This document shows, piece by piece, positions 1 through 11,873 of a DNA stretch of 64,000 nucleotides. The DNA is taken from the NCBI RefSeq assembly GCF_033568475.1, contig NC_133123.1:132838930-132902929 (forward strand), in the 5' to 3' direction. Numbering within the stretch: the first letter of the stretch is position 1; each line of letters opens with the position of its first letter. The DNA comes from Henckelia pumila (lineage: Eukaryota > Streptophyta > Magnoliopsida > Lamiales > Gesneriaceae). A program made the position numbers and the translations under genes. The notes below the pieces were generated by a model. It was not told the origin of the DNA. It did no database searches and saw nothing but the letters and a program-made list of their open reading frames with translations.

Positions 1-340
1 TATATTTAAGTATTACATATGCCTTCTTTGAGTTTCGCAAAATATGACAATTAAATCTGATAATTTTCAACATTATTATATATATCTCCTTCATCTTCGC
101 TCATTTAAATTTTTTTTTTTCTTATATTTGACTCCTAGAAAGTATAAGATAAATATAAATTTAATGGTGTAAAATGTCAGATAAATACATTGAGATGTTT
201 GTAATTTTAGAAGTTATTAAATGTATTTGTTAATTTTCACGAACTTTCGGGGATAGCATTCCCGCATAATTGGAATTTTTTTTTAACGGCGACAAAACTC
301 AATAGAGGTAGATATAATTATCTCTTTTTTCGAAATTTTT
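1..340. other. AT-rich intergenic, nothing recognised
   Basis: No coding-like frame, tRNA or inverted repeat was seen. The stretch contains several poly-T runs only. Confidence 0.5.
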
Positions 341-351
341 TTTATTTCAAC

Positions 352-575
352 TTTTTTTTTTTTTTTTTTTTGGTGATGTGAGAATCGGCAGTGCTACCTT
401 TCGGTGCGTTCTGAGTAAATCCCCGAACTAACGCAATAGTGTTAGTCAGGTAAACCACACTAAGCAAACCCTGTGTAACAGACTGACAGGTTAGTCCAAG
501 AATATGTTGGCAGGGGGAATCGAACTCCTGATTTATAGCCTCCTGATTTATAGCCAAGAGTTCGTATCTGATCAT
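352..575 (-). mobile_element. Au-like tRNA-derived SINE
   Basis: Read on the minus strand, this ends in an A-tail of about 20 (poly-T at 352-371 on the plus strand). Near its 5' end it has a pol III B-box-like motif (GGAGTTCGATTCC, reverse of 516-528). The body (ACCTGACTAACACTATTGCG, then GGGGATTTACTCAGAACG and ACCGAAAGGTAGC) resembles the 3' half of the Au SINE family as I remember it. A perfect 15-bp tandem duplication (525-539 and 540-554) sits just upstream of the B box. The A box and 5' end are not clear and I found no target-site duplication. It lies downstream of the first gene's stop codon. Confidence 0.65.
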
Positions 576-795
576 TTGTTTTCAAAATAAACATCTTATA
601 ACATTTTACTCTGACCATGAAACCTTAACATGAGGCAGTTGATGACTTGCAATACCCGATCAACAATATTCCAAGATGCAATATACAAGAATTTGTCACT
701 CTCAAACTGCCAATAATTTGAGACACAGATGTCTGATCTACATGGGGGTCGTATATTAAGCAAACAGAGTCTTGCTTCTTTCCAAGACAAGCCCA

Positions 796-3638
796 CTAGT
801 ACCGAGTACCCGTTTGTTCATAGTCTCGTCCCCGAGGGTATGGTACCCTTCCTTCAGCACCCTGGCTCCACCTAGGAAATGGTGCCCTCTCTCTGTAAGA
901 GTCCAAATGACCAGCGCGTGCACTATGATAAGTTCCAGCGTATCTGTGGGGATCGTTTGGAGCATTTGTGATCAAAGGGTTGCCAGTCTCAGCTTGTTGG
1001 TACTGTAGTAGTCTTTCCTCTAATTCCTTGCCAAGAAACTCTTTTCTTCTACTAGCTTGTTGTGCACGAAGTGAAGATAGTTTCTCTTGGTACTTGTTAT
1101 TAATCTCGATCAGCTTCTGAAAAAAGGTTAACGCAGTTGGAAGTTTGTGAGCTGTATTTTCCTTCATAGTTTGGTATGTCAATACACTTCTTATTTTGCT
1201 TTTTTCTTATCACTAATGTTAATAATCAAATGGTGACAAAATTGTCAAACGGGAAGGCACATCACATGTTTTCTAACGTCGAGGTGATTATTTGACCAGG
1301 GACATACCTCTTTGTGCCTAGTATTTTCAGCATCTTCTGCATCGGCTTGTTCCTTTATTAGATTGAATATTTCATCTTGAAATCTTCTTTCCAGGCCTTC
1401 AAAAGTTAAAAGCTGGGGTTTATCCTCGTAACCAATTTCTTTTCTTGTTCATGGGACTGCACTCCAGCCTCTCTGCCAACTATATTTGTTAAATCCACAG
1501 TTGAATCTGATGCCGACCTGTGGTAACGTGAAATTGAATTGATTCCTGGTCCTGTTCACTCAACAATGGGAACAAAAAGGTAACACATACATCAAATCTG
1601 CAGCAGGATACCCCTTCAAAATTAGTATAAAATAAAGAATAGGACTTATGCGAATAAGGAACATTATCATAGGTGTGATTACAATTCAACAAAACTGAGG
1701 TATGCACACGGTATACCTCTAGGCTCCAACTGTGAGAGTAAATATAGATTAAAAAAAAAAAAAAAAAAGAAAGATACAAAAGGTAGAGGCCGTCTGGGCT
1801 AAAGCTAAGGGTGGGTGTAAACTCAAATTTTATTTTACTTGATGTGATAAAAACCAACAAGAACACAATTACTGAAAGAAGTGCCTTTTGGTGATTTATA
1901 GATAGTCATATACAGCCCGAAAGTGAAATGGAACAAGTTTATGCACACGATTATCCTGAATAGATAACAGATTCATGTGTGCCAACATTATTCAACGGTA
2001 ATTCTTGAGCTCATATTGGGTGCTAACAAGTTTATCTCTCGTGGCAATGTAATTGCCCAATTATTCAGATCATATGTCTCAAACTATACAAGTGTACATA
2101 AAAAGGACTTTGACAGTACGTGCTTTAATTCTCAAATTAAAATATCTAAAATCCAAGCCAGTATGTTCCAACCCTAGCGTGTAAATTCCATGAATTAACT
2201 TCATATAGAGACAAGAGTCAAAAGAATTAAAGATGAATGATCAACATTTTACAGTGTTACAGATAACAAAATTTTATATAGCACCAAAGGGATAAAGGAG
2301 TCTACGAAAAGTACTTGCATCAGGGTATGCTTGACTCAGCGAATGATTTTGTGTCAGTATTCTTGGTACATCTCTATCATCCTCAGACAAAATATAAGAA
2401 CTTATTGCTGGTCCTGCAGGTAAGTTGTTAGTCTGACCAGGAAAAACATCCATCGCAGGATTTTCTTGTATGCCATGCACAGCTATATGCTGCATATGAG
2501 AAGTATATGGAGTTGCAATTGCATCAGAATATGACACCCTCCTATTCATCGTTTTGTTAAATAGCCAGCCAAATTTGCACAACCTAACAACAAAAAGACA
2601 ATGTAATAAAACAAAAAAATAAAAATAAAAATGCAACAGCTATATTCTTGATGAAATTGATTCGTAGCAGGGTAAAGATAACAAGCGGAACAATGGAATT
2701 CAACATGGAAAGCAAGTTAGTATGTTGACAAAGGGCTAGACATGCATCTTCAAAAAGAACACATAAATTTTGAAAATTCTCTCATTTGAGAGAATGATCA
2801 CCCTACTCTCGCCCATTTCACCAATCTACCCCACTCAAAGCATTAAATAACTCAACATCAACATCGATTTGACGATTTCCCAAAAATGGATGATTAGCTA
2901 AACAAGTTTTAAGCACCAGCACTAGGCTTCTTTGCCCATCTCTGCATTCCCTTTCTCCATCTGTGATTCCAGCTCCACCAGGCAATTTTACTTTGTGCTC
3001 GCTGACCCAGCACAATAAGCATCAATAACATGTTTTATTCTTTGCAATCAAATAGGGATACTGGGATATAAAAGTTCCATAAACACTTTTACGCCGTTTG
3101 TCAAACAAATCATGAAATAACCAATCACCCTTTCTTAAATCATAAAAGATCCTATCACCTTTTTAAATAAAAATGAAAACTAACAACCAACCTCCACCCC
3201 TGCGCCCACAGAGTGAATGTGTAGCAGCACGATTCCCAGAGTGGCGCCACGAGCTACATTAAAAATCGTGGAGCGGTTGCTACTGAACGAGTACACAATA
3301 GCTCCATAAGAAACATTACTATTCATAAAGTTGTAACACACAACATTTGTTCAGCATCAAACGTATGTAAATGCTAGCACAAAGAATTCATAGTTTGAGC
3401 AACTAAGATGAATCTAAACATGAAACCCAGTAAATACAATGCAATAGCACAAGTATTCAATAACCGACTGTAATCGATGAATTACACCAAAACCCAAACA
3501 AGAAAACAAATAAACAAATGCACCTACACATTGAATCGTATCGATATCTTCTTTATCTTCCCTCAGAGAAAAATTTGAATAAAAAGGGGCTCCTTTTCTC
3601 CTTTCAGTGTCAGCTGCTGCTTGAATTTCATTTTTCAC
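796..3638 (-). CDS. Unrecognised plant protein with C-terminal coiled coil (six exons, one frame slip)
   Basis: I do not recognise the family. Exons with consistent splice sites are 3530-3638, 3192-3253, 2822-2997, 2315-2583, 1308-1551 and 796-1116; junction phases agree throughout except inside exon 5. The product would be about 393 residues. Segments include RGATLGIVLLHIHSVGAG, then VLVLKTCLANHPFLGN, a Ser/Pro/Asn-rich middle, and a C-terminal charged helix (FEGLERRFQDEIFNLIKEQ, then KLIEINNKYQEKLSSLRAQQ) that looks like a coiled coil, ending in an Arg/Gly/Tyr-rich tail. In exon 5 the frame ending in VQSHEQEK and the frame continuing GYEDKPQLLTFEG differ by one base around 1436-1446, within an A-rich run. 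No in-frame ATG was found for exon 1: the frame is open back past a GTG at 3638 to a stop near 3660. The true start is therefore unresolved and an upstream exon (acceptor near 3650) is possible. The gene may be damaged or the assembly may have dropped a base. Confidence 0.6.
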
Positions 3639-6138
3639 AGTGGCTAAGAGAATAGGGTTGAATCAATGTGATCGACACATCTCGCAATCAAAAATATTAT
3701 TTATTTCTTACTGCGTGTAGGGATATTTATTATTTTGCAAAGCTTTATATATAAGTAATCCTGATTTATTGGTATATTCACTCGAATATGATATTTAAAT
3801 TTAAATAAATTTTGGTTTACCTACCAAAACAATATAAAATAATATCGAATAAAATTTTATTAACAACTCTCTGCATGCGTGTATGTAAACATCAGTTGCA
3901 AATTTTAATTTTGGAATTTTAAGCCAAAAAGAAGTTAATTGTTCTAGCTGAGTGTGTGTGTGATATCATAATATAAATTTTGTGCTTTTATTTGGTTGTT
4001 GCAAATTTACAATCATCCAACACAATTGGGTCTCTCATTTGAGTTTTCTGGGCTTTCTCTATGGTTTAACCCAATCACTATCACAAAATAACTACATAAA
4101 TAATTTATCCATTCAAAAAAAAAAAAAAAACAAGGCGCATGCAAAAATTCGCGTACTATTATTATTAAATATGAAATATTCAGCTTTTTTTTTTTTTTTT
4201 TAAGAGAGAACATTCAGCTATTCACATATATCATTTGATATATATTCAACACGATTAATTATTTTACAAAATTGAAAGAACTAAGTTTAATTTGATCGAT
4301 AGGAATGTGAATTAATTTGATCCAACCATTTTTTTTACTATCTATGTAAATTTTTTACAATGCTCACTAATCACACTCCTTTCACACCCAAAGCCCAACC
4401 TCTTCCCAAGTTTTTTACTTAGCCCGCTAATTTTTTAAAATTATCGATATAATTTATTACATTTTTTTGTTATAATATATAATTTATTATATCAAATTTA
4501 AATTCTTTAACTTTAATTCCTATATTCGATCAACGTGCTTTGGGCTCGTACACGTAACAACTAACAAGTATATCATACGGTTCGTCTTCTAGGCAAAGCG
4601 AAAACTTTGAGTACAAAATGTCATCCCTAGATTGATTTTGGAACGAAAATGAATATAAATTTAATTTAATCTATTTATTTATTACTTGTTCTAGAAAGGA
4701 TTTTTTTTTAAAAAAAAAAAAAGAAGAAGAAGAAGAAGACACATGCAAAGTTGCAAACCCTACTTAGTGGCAAAGAAAAGTGGGTCGAGTTGAGTTTATC
4801 ATTTTGATAGAATGGTCAATTCACCAAGTCAAAAAGCCTATGGGGCAATGTGTATAATGGACACCAATAATATGGTTTAGGAACCACATATTTATTGCTA
4901 TTGACTATACTCTATAGTGCTTTGAATTATATATAAATAAAAAGGGATCACACTTTTTTTCTTTTTTCTTGTGGTGAACATAACATTATTATTATTATAT
5001 ATTAGTGCAAAATATACATGTTCAATTAGCATGTGTAAAATAACTGATTTTTTATATAATTTTTTTAAACTAAAAAATAGATTGAGAGGGAGGTTTTTTG
5101 AGATAGTGGATAAGAAGGGGTAATTATGTAATAAAAAATTTTGATGTCCTCAAAGTTAGTTACTATAATAGGCTCAACTTTTGTATAATAATATAAAATA
5201 GTATAGATATACACACATACATATAATAGTGTGGTAAAATTATAATCCTAAACAAAAAGTCCCTCCCTTTGTGTTTTTTTTCCTAAGGCCTATAAAGCCG
5301 CACGAAGAATGTTGTAATACAGTGATCTACATTATACAACGAAGAAATTTTAACTCGTGAGATTAAAGGATGAAACGCGAGATAGTATGAAACTTTGATT
5401 CTGATCCATTCAATCAAACGATACTTAAGATATCGTTGAAGTTAAAGATAAGATAATAATATAGAGATAAAAATTTAATATGATAAAAAAAAAATTAGTG
5501 ATAGATTATCATTTTGTTTTTTAAAAAATTATTAAATTTTGAATAATATTATTTATTAAGAGTAATATAGTAATTTAAATTCAATGATTTGATTGATTTA
5601 AAATAATTAATTTATGATTTGATTAATTTAAGATAAATATTTAATGGATAAATAAATAATATGACCAATTAAACATGAAATTTGATAAGATAAATTATCA
5701 ATATGATACTTCAAAGGGTAACTTCAATCATTTAATCTCTAGCTATGGATTTTATTTATTTATTTATTTTATAATAAGAAATCAATAGCTGCAAATGTCA
5801 ACCTATATAGATTATTGATGGACAAAAATCAAAGCGTAGAAGGAGAAAGGCTACCTACGCAATAATAATTGTACGTTATTATTATTATTAAATATTAATA
5901 GTTTGCTCACTTTCCGTTTGATTTTTGTATATGGTCAAACTTTTCCATAAGCGGTGTAGGTCCTTAAATTGAATATTAATTTTAATTTTAGAAGCCATTA
6001 GTTTTGTAAATTAATTAATTAATATATATTGTGATTGACCACGATAAATGCAGTACGAATGGACCAATTCTGTTAAATCTGTTTAATTAATATTTATTTA
6101 TTTAACCGACTTACTTAATGTGTACGCATGATATTTAG

Positions 6139-6164
6139 ATATATATATATATATATATATATAT
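6139..6164. repeat. (AT)n microsatellite
   Basis: About 13 perfect AT units in intergenic DNA. Confidence 0.9.
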
Positions 6165-7810
6165 CTTTAAATTAATATATTATATTTTTGTTATAAAATT
6201 ATCTAATAGTACATATATTACAGTTAGATACTTAGATTTTACATGATGATGATAAAATTGAAGTTTTCAAAAATTATCTGATCAACAAGACGACAACAAC
6301 AACAAAGTAGGATTATAAGTTTATGATCATTTTTTATTAAATAATTTTAAGAAATCTTCGACTTTGACTATCTTCTAATTCATATGATGATGCAATAATA
6401 AATTTAATAAATTTATTTGCTAAACATAAAATAAAATATAAATAAAGTGAGTCGATGGTAGGTTGCTTATATAGAGGTGGGAGTTAAAAAATTATTCATT
6501 TGAAATTACTCTCTCAAAAAAATTACGTTGTACACAATTATTTAATTTTCTTTTAGCCGTATAAATGAACAAAAAATATAATCAATTGTCCAAGACTTAA
6601 AAAAACAAAATTGATGACCTCAAAAATCATAGAATACGTACATACGAGGAGCTGTACGATAAAATCAAGACAAAAGTACGGAAACCCCAAATGAATAATC
6701 CAAAATAAAATGTTGTGCGCGTAAACATTAATTTTATATGCATAAATTTAAGTTTAATACGACTTCGTATTTCGTCGTGATTTCCAAGAAGATAGATTGC
6801 ATCCACGATCCGTCGGAGCTTATCATGGTCATCGTCTAAAGTATCGATAATTCGATATACAAAAACTTCTATAAATCTCAGGTGTTAATTTTGAAATGAT
6901 TCATAACCGGACATCCATAAAAAAAATTATATTTGTTACTTGATTTATTTCAAAAATGTTACATTTTTCTACAAACAAATATGAAAAAAGTCGACTCATT
7001 CTATGCATATAGATTTCGTGAGACTCTCTTATTCATCATTTTGTATTATTTAAAAGAAATATCCGTGTATTTTTTTTTTTTAAAAAAAAAGCAATATCCG
7101 TGTGTCAAACAATATTTAAAATTGCTCCAAATATATATTTAATGCTGTTATTCCATAGTTGACTAAGTAAGTTGCATAAATTTTGGACTATTGACAAATT
7201 AAATTATCGGTGATTATTGAGATTTTTTTTTATATATTTGATTTGATTGATGACTGAGAAATGTACATTCATATAATATAATATAATTGCAACTATTGTG
7301 TGTGTTTTCCTATAGACATATATATGTACGCTAGTACGTGCTTTAATACGTTTTTCCAATAATTTGTTTAATAAAAATAATATGATTACGAGAAGATATT
7401 TTGAGGAAAATTTGGTATATTCTAGTTAGATAAAAAAAAAAATTAACAAGCATATGAATCTTATATTTAATAATATATATAGTCTTAAAATATCATCTCC
7501 TCAAGTAATGGTATCACGGAACAATAAACATATTTTTATACTAAATGCCTACACATTCCAATTTATATAATAACATATCAAAACCTGCGTATTTAATTTA
7601 TTCATCTATCACACCGTAGAGTGTAGACCTTTTAGAAAATATTAATTATTGCGCTGATATATTATTTACAACAAAGCATATTAATTAATTTAAATTTTTT
7701 TGGGGAGTAATAATAATTTGTAATATTTGGACATGCATCTCACTTTCATGTAAAAAGTTTCCTGGGAAATTAAGGCGTTGGTTCTTATGACGTAGGCCGG
7801 CATCTATCAA

Positions 7811-7833
7811 TCTCTCTCTCTCTCTCTCTCTCT
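7811..7833 (+). repeat. (CT)n microsatellite in probable 5' leader
   Basis: About 11 TC units, 230 bp upstream of the NT-C2 start codon. Pyrimidine-rich CT tracts near plant transcription starts are common, so it may be part of the core promoter or 5' UTR; this is inference from position. Confidence 0.85.
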
Positions 7834-8061
7834 TTGAAAGTGGTTGTAATAATTTGTAAACACCAACAATACATGCTTACACGCTTTGTATATATCTATC
7901 TCCTTCCCTCATATCCAAAACTAACGTTCAAAGATTCACTCCCATCTCCCAATATTCCCTTATTCTTGATCATCCACACCAAAAAGATCGAGTCTTTCTT
8001 TTCTTTTCTTTTCTTTTTTTTTTTCATTCATTTGTTGTGAATTAAGTCAAAATAGAGGAAA

Positions 8062-11000
8062 ATGGTGGTGAAGATGATGAAGTGGAGGGCCTCGTCCAAG
8101 AAATTCGTGGCCAATATTACGGTTCATCGACTCAAAGGCCTCAAATCATGGCCACAACTCCAAGATTCTCCAAGATTTTCGGTGGAAATAAAGTGGAAAG
8201 GTTCGAAGGGAAATGCTTTGACTTCATTGAGAAGAAGAAGCGTGAGGAGGAATTTCACGAGAGAAGAAGAAGAAGAAGATGATGATGGGGTTGTTGAGTG
8301 GAATGAGGAGTTTCAAAGTGTTTGCAATTTGTCTGTTTGCAAGGATGGTGTCTTTCATCCATGGGAGCTTTCGTTTACTGTTTTCAATGTGAGTTTTTGT
8401 GTCACAAGTATCTTTTTTATTTTTTTCTTGGTTTTTGACTTTTTTATAAGCTTTCTTTTGGTGTGAAGTGATGTGGTTTGACCTTTTTTTTTCCTCTCTC
8501 TTGTGGTGTGGGATTTCATATTGAAGCAGTCTGATTTCTTGAATATGGACATTGAGGTGAAAATATTATGCATACCTTAGTTCTTATAATGATCAAGAAA
8601 TGATGCATATTCCCAAGTTTTCACATTTGGAGAGGAAAAAGGCGTTCGATTTTTCCACCCATGGCTTTGTTTTGGGATTGAGAGGATGATCTGCGGGGTA
8701 AATTATATGGTTTTCTTTATTGATCAATCTTTTTAAACTTTATTTTTGTCACATATTTGGTAGCTGATCATTGAAAAGTTCTCATATATAACATCTTTGA
8801 AGAACTTGCATCTTTTGTCTATTTCTTTGTGTTCTTCCCACCTAGCGGAAACTTATTTTTACCTAGAGTTTTGTTATTTTGTTTTCTTTACTTGGAATGT
8901 TTGTATAATATATCTATGATTCGAGGATTGTAATGCATGATCTATATGGAGAATGTTTAAAAATTTGACTGCCGTTTTTAGATAAAATTCTTGGCATTGA
9001 AGTGCTGAATGTCTTGAATCCAGGGTTCAAAACAGGATGCAAATAACAAGGCCCCTATTTTCGCCACTGCATCTTTAAACCTTGCAGACTTTGCCTCCAC
9101 AGCTGCAAAAGATGGCAGTGAACTTAACGTTCCTCTGGCGATATGCGGCGACTCTGTTTGCAGTATCGCATGTCTTTCAGTAAGCAACTAGCCCTCTTTC
9201 ATTTGTTCGTAAAGGACTCTTTTTGCACCGTGATTTTAGCATTAAGACTCTGTTCGTTTGCGTGATTGCAGCTATCAATTTTCCTTCTAGAATTGAAGAA
9301 TCTGGAGGAAACTGTGGAACCGACCTCGAGATCAGTGTTTTCCTTTCCTCGATCCCCTTGCTATGGAGAGGTCATTTCACATGACAAAGAGGAGCTACCT
9401 GATCTTAAGACGGGTCCAAAAAAAGCTAACACCTTTAACATGATTTTCGCGCAAAGAGGTAAAAGGACTGGTCAGGAAGAGGAAGTAAGTGATGGGAGGA
9501 GCTCAATACTAAGCGAGGATGCCGAGCTTACCTTCCCATTTGAAACTGAGTCATCCGATGACTCTGATGAAATTGAGTCCGAGGAAGTGAAGGATGTCTC
9601 TTTTGTCCGAAAATCGTTCAGTTACGGAACGTTGGCCTATGCAAACCATGCTGGTGTTTCGAAATACTCGAACACAAGCAGCAGTGAGGATGAGGACTGG
9701 ATCTACTTTAGCCATCGGAGTTCAGACGTGGGGCAAGTATATTCCGGGGATTCTGATGCATCAAAGCCAGATAAGTCGCCACCACATGGTTTCAAGAACA
9801 GGCTTCTACCCTGGAGGAAAAGGAAGTTGAGCTTCAGATCCCCTAAAGTTAAAGGAGAGCCATTGTTGAAAAACTATTACGGAGAGGGAGGAGATGATAT
9901 TGATTTTGATCGTCGACAACTTGGCTCGTCGGATGAAACCGCGTTTCAGGTTTGCTTTCATTCCCTTGATGTCGTCCCAGCAGCTAATTATCTTGATTGC
10001 TGGTATCAACAGATACCAACTTCGAAAAAATCTTGACCATTTCATGTTTTTAATGCTGTCTGTTAATGTGACAGAAGCAAAAAACTGGAGAAGATTCAGT
10101 TGCGGATCAGCCATCTTCGTCTGTGTTTGGAGATGACAATTTTGCTGTTGGTGTGTGGGAGGATAAGGAGATCGTTAGCCGCGACGGACTGAAGAAGTTG
10201 AAAACTCAAGTTTTCTTTGCTTCCATAGACCAGAGGAGCGAACGAGCAGCAGGTGAAAGTGCATGCACAGCACTTGTAGCAGTGATCGCCGACTGGTTAC
10301 AGTCCAACCACGACGAAATGCCAATCAAATCCCAACTCGACAACCTGATCCGTGAAGGTTCGCTCGAGTGGAGGAACCTCTGTGAGAACGAGACTTATCG
10401 AGAAAGGTTTCCCGACAAGCATTTCGACCTCGAGACAGTCCTCGAGGCTGAAGTTCGCCCACTTTCCGTCGTACCGGAAAAATCCTTCGTCGGGTTTTTC
10501 CACCCGGATGGACTAGAGGACAAAGGGTTCGATTTCCTCCAAGGGGCAATGTCATTTGACAGCATATGGGATGAGATATGCGCTTGTGCCTCAAAAAACG
10601 ACCCTTCCGACAAAGACCCCATACTGTATATCATCAGCTGGAACGACCATTTCTTTGTACTGAAGATTGAACGCCAGTGTTGCTACATAATCGACACTCT
10701 GGGCGAGAGACTTTTCGAGGGCTGCAACCAAGCCTTCATCTTGAAGTTTGATAAAGACACAACTATACATCAGATTGAAAAGGAGGCCCCAAAATCAGAT
10801 GAAAAATCCGAAAAAGACGATGATGCTTCAAGAAATGACGAGGAAAAGGAGGAAGAAGAAGCATCATCGGTGTTATGTATGGGTAAAGATTCGTGCAAGG
10901 AGTACATCAAGAGCTTCTTGGCTGCTATCCCGATTAGGGAGCTGGAAGATGATCTGAAAAAGGGATTGGTTGAATCGACGAGAATTCATCACCGGCTGCA

Positions 11001-11094
11001 AATCGAATTCCATTTCACCAGGTGCTTGCCAGTACATAAAACAGAATCACCAGCAATGTTATCATTAGCACCAACTGAATCTGATGAATCATAA
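8062..11094 (+). CDS. NT-C2 (EEIG1/EHBP1 N-terminal) domain protein
   Basis: Four exons, 8062-8388, 9024-9179, 9272-9949 and 10075-11094, all phase 0 with GT-AG ends, give 726 residues. The start MVVKMMKWR followed by SKKFVANITVHRLKGL is the hallmark of the plant NT-C2 proteins related to Arabidopsis At5g04860/At2g25460. The NT-C2 fold spans about residues 8-165 (the basic loop after WKGSKGNA and the LNLADFAS strand are clear). The middle (170-390) is acidic and Ser-rich, with a Trp/Lys/Arg cluster LLPWRKRKLSFRSPKVKG. The C-terminal block (about 405-710), from VFFASIDQRSERAAGESACT to FHFTRCLP, is conserved in this plant subgroup and broken by a Glu/Lys/Asp-rich insert. The NT-C2 domain is known in animal and plant proteins linking membranes to actin or organelle positioning; the exact role here is not known. 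Two in-frame ATGs lie close together; the first was chosen because it matches the family N-terminus. Confidence 0.88.
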
Positions 11095-11873
11095 AAGTTA
11101 CATTGTAATATAATGAAGCAAAGTTACATTGTAATCTAATGAAGCAATAAAGTTGACAAATATATGTTCTGTGATTAGTTCAAGGAACCAAATCAAGGTG
11201 GATGTTTCCTCATTTAACCAGCGAACTCCATTAAATAAAAGGTCAAACTGTATTAAAAATAAATAGTAAATAAAGGTAGTAACTAAAATAATTACTAAAA
11301 TAAACTTTTAAGAGTAGTAACTTTCGCGAGTAATTTCAAGTTATTCGAGCTCCAGAACTCCATTTTCTTGGTCAGTGAACCTTGTACCAGGATACTCATC
11401 TCGAGTCCTTTCATACAGAATTTTTCGTCCAAAGCAACACCTAGTAAGCGAAAATTTTGATATGCTCAAAAGAAAAAGGATAGAGCTGCAAAATTTCCTA
11501 CACTTTATGACACAATTAAAATGAACAAGAAGGTAAAAGAGACGTGCTGTAAATCTTTCAAAATCCAACTCGATTAAACGAGGCCTCAAAATCATATGAC
11601 AGAAAGATGATGACTGCATCTAAGATCTAAGTTGTGAAATAATTATCTGTGGCATATTGAATCCTTAACTGAGCCAACTTTATCAGTATGAATATCTGGT
11701 AAAGCAAATATAGAGCTGAACCCAAAAATCAGTACTGAAGACGAGAAGCCATCGACCAAAATAGCTAGCACAATACTCGTTCTCTGGGCAAGCAAAGCTC
11801 GGTTTGTCATTCCACCTTGGAAACAAGGAACAACTCGAACCATGTTATTTTGCAAGGGACCCGTAACTTTCAA
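11095..11873. other. Convergent 3' region between the NT-C2 and nucleotidase genes
   Basis: Likely holds both 3' UTRs. Two minus-strand stretches look faintly coding: one at 11341-11430, reading CFGRKILYERTRDEYPGTRF to a stop and preceded by a TTACTAG acceptor-like site, and a hydrophobic frame at about 11690-11840 (RTSIVLAILVDGFSSSVLIF). I recognise neither, and no joined model was found. Confidence 0.35.

Larger units (their letters stand above)
3660..8061. other. Long AT-rich intergenic region upstream of the NT-C2 gene
   Basis: About 4.4 kb without a supportable gene. It contains homopolymer runs, an (AT)n run near 6139-6164, and a (CT)n run at 7811-7833 about 230 bp before the next start codon, in the expected 5' leader or promoter of the NT-C2 gene. 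Short ORFs here are low-complexity and unsupported. Confidence 0.5.

Noticed and set aside
516-575. tRNA gene at the B-box-like motif
   Set aside because: No cloverleaf or anticodon arm; the poly-A tail and Au-like body indicate a SINE.
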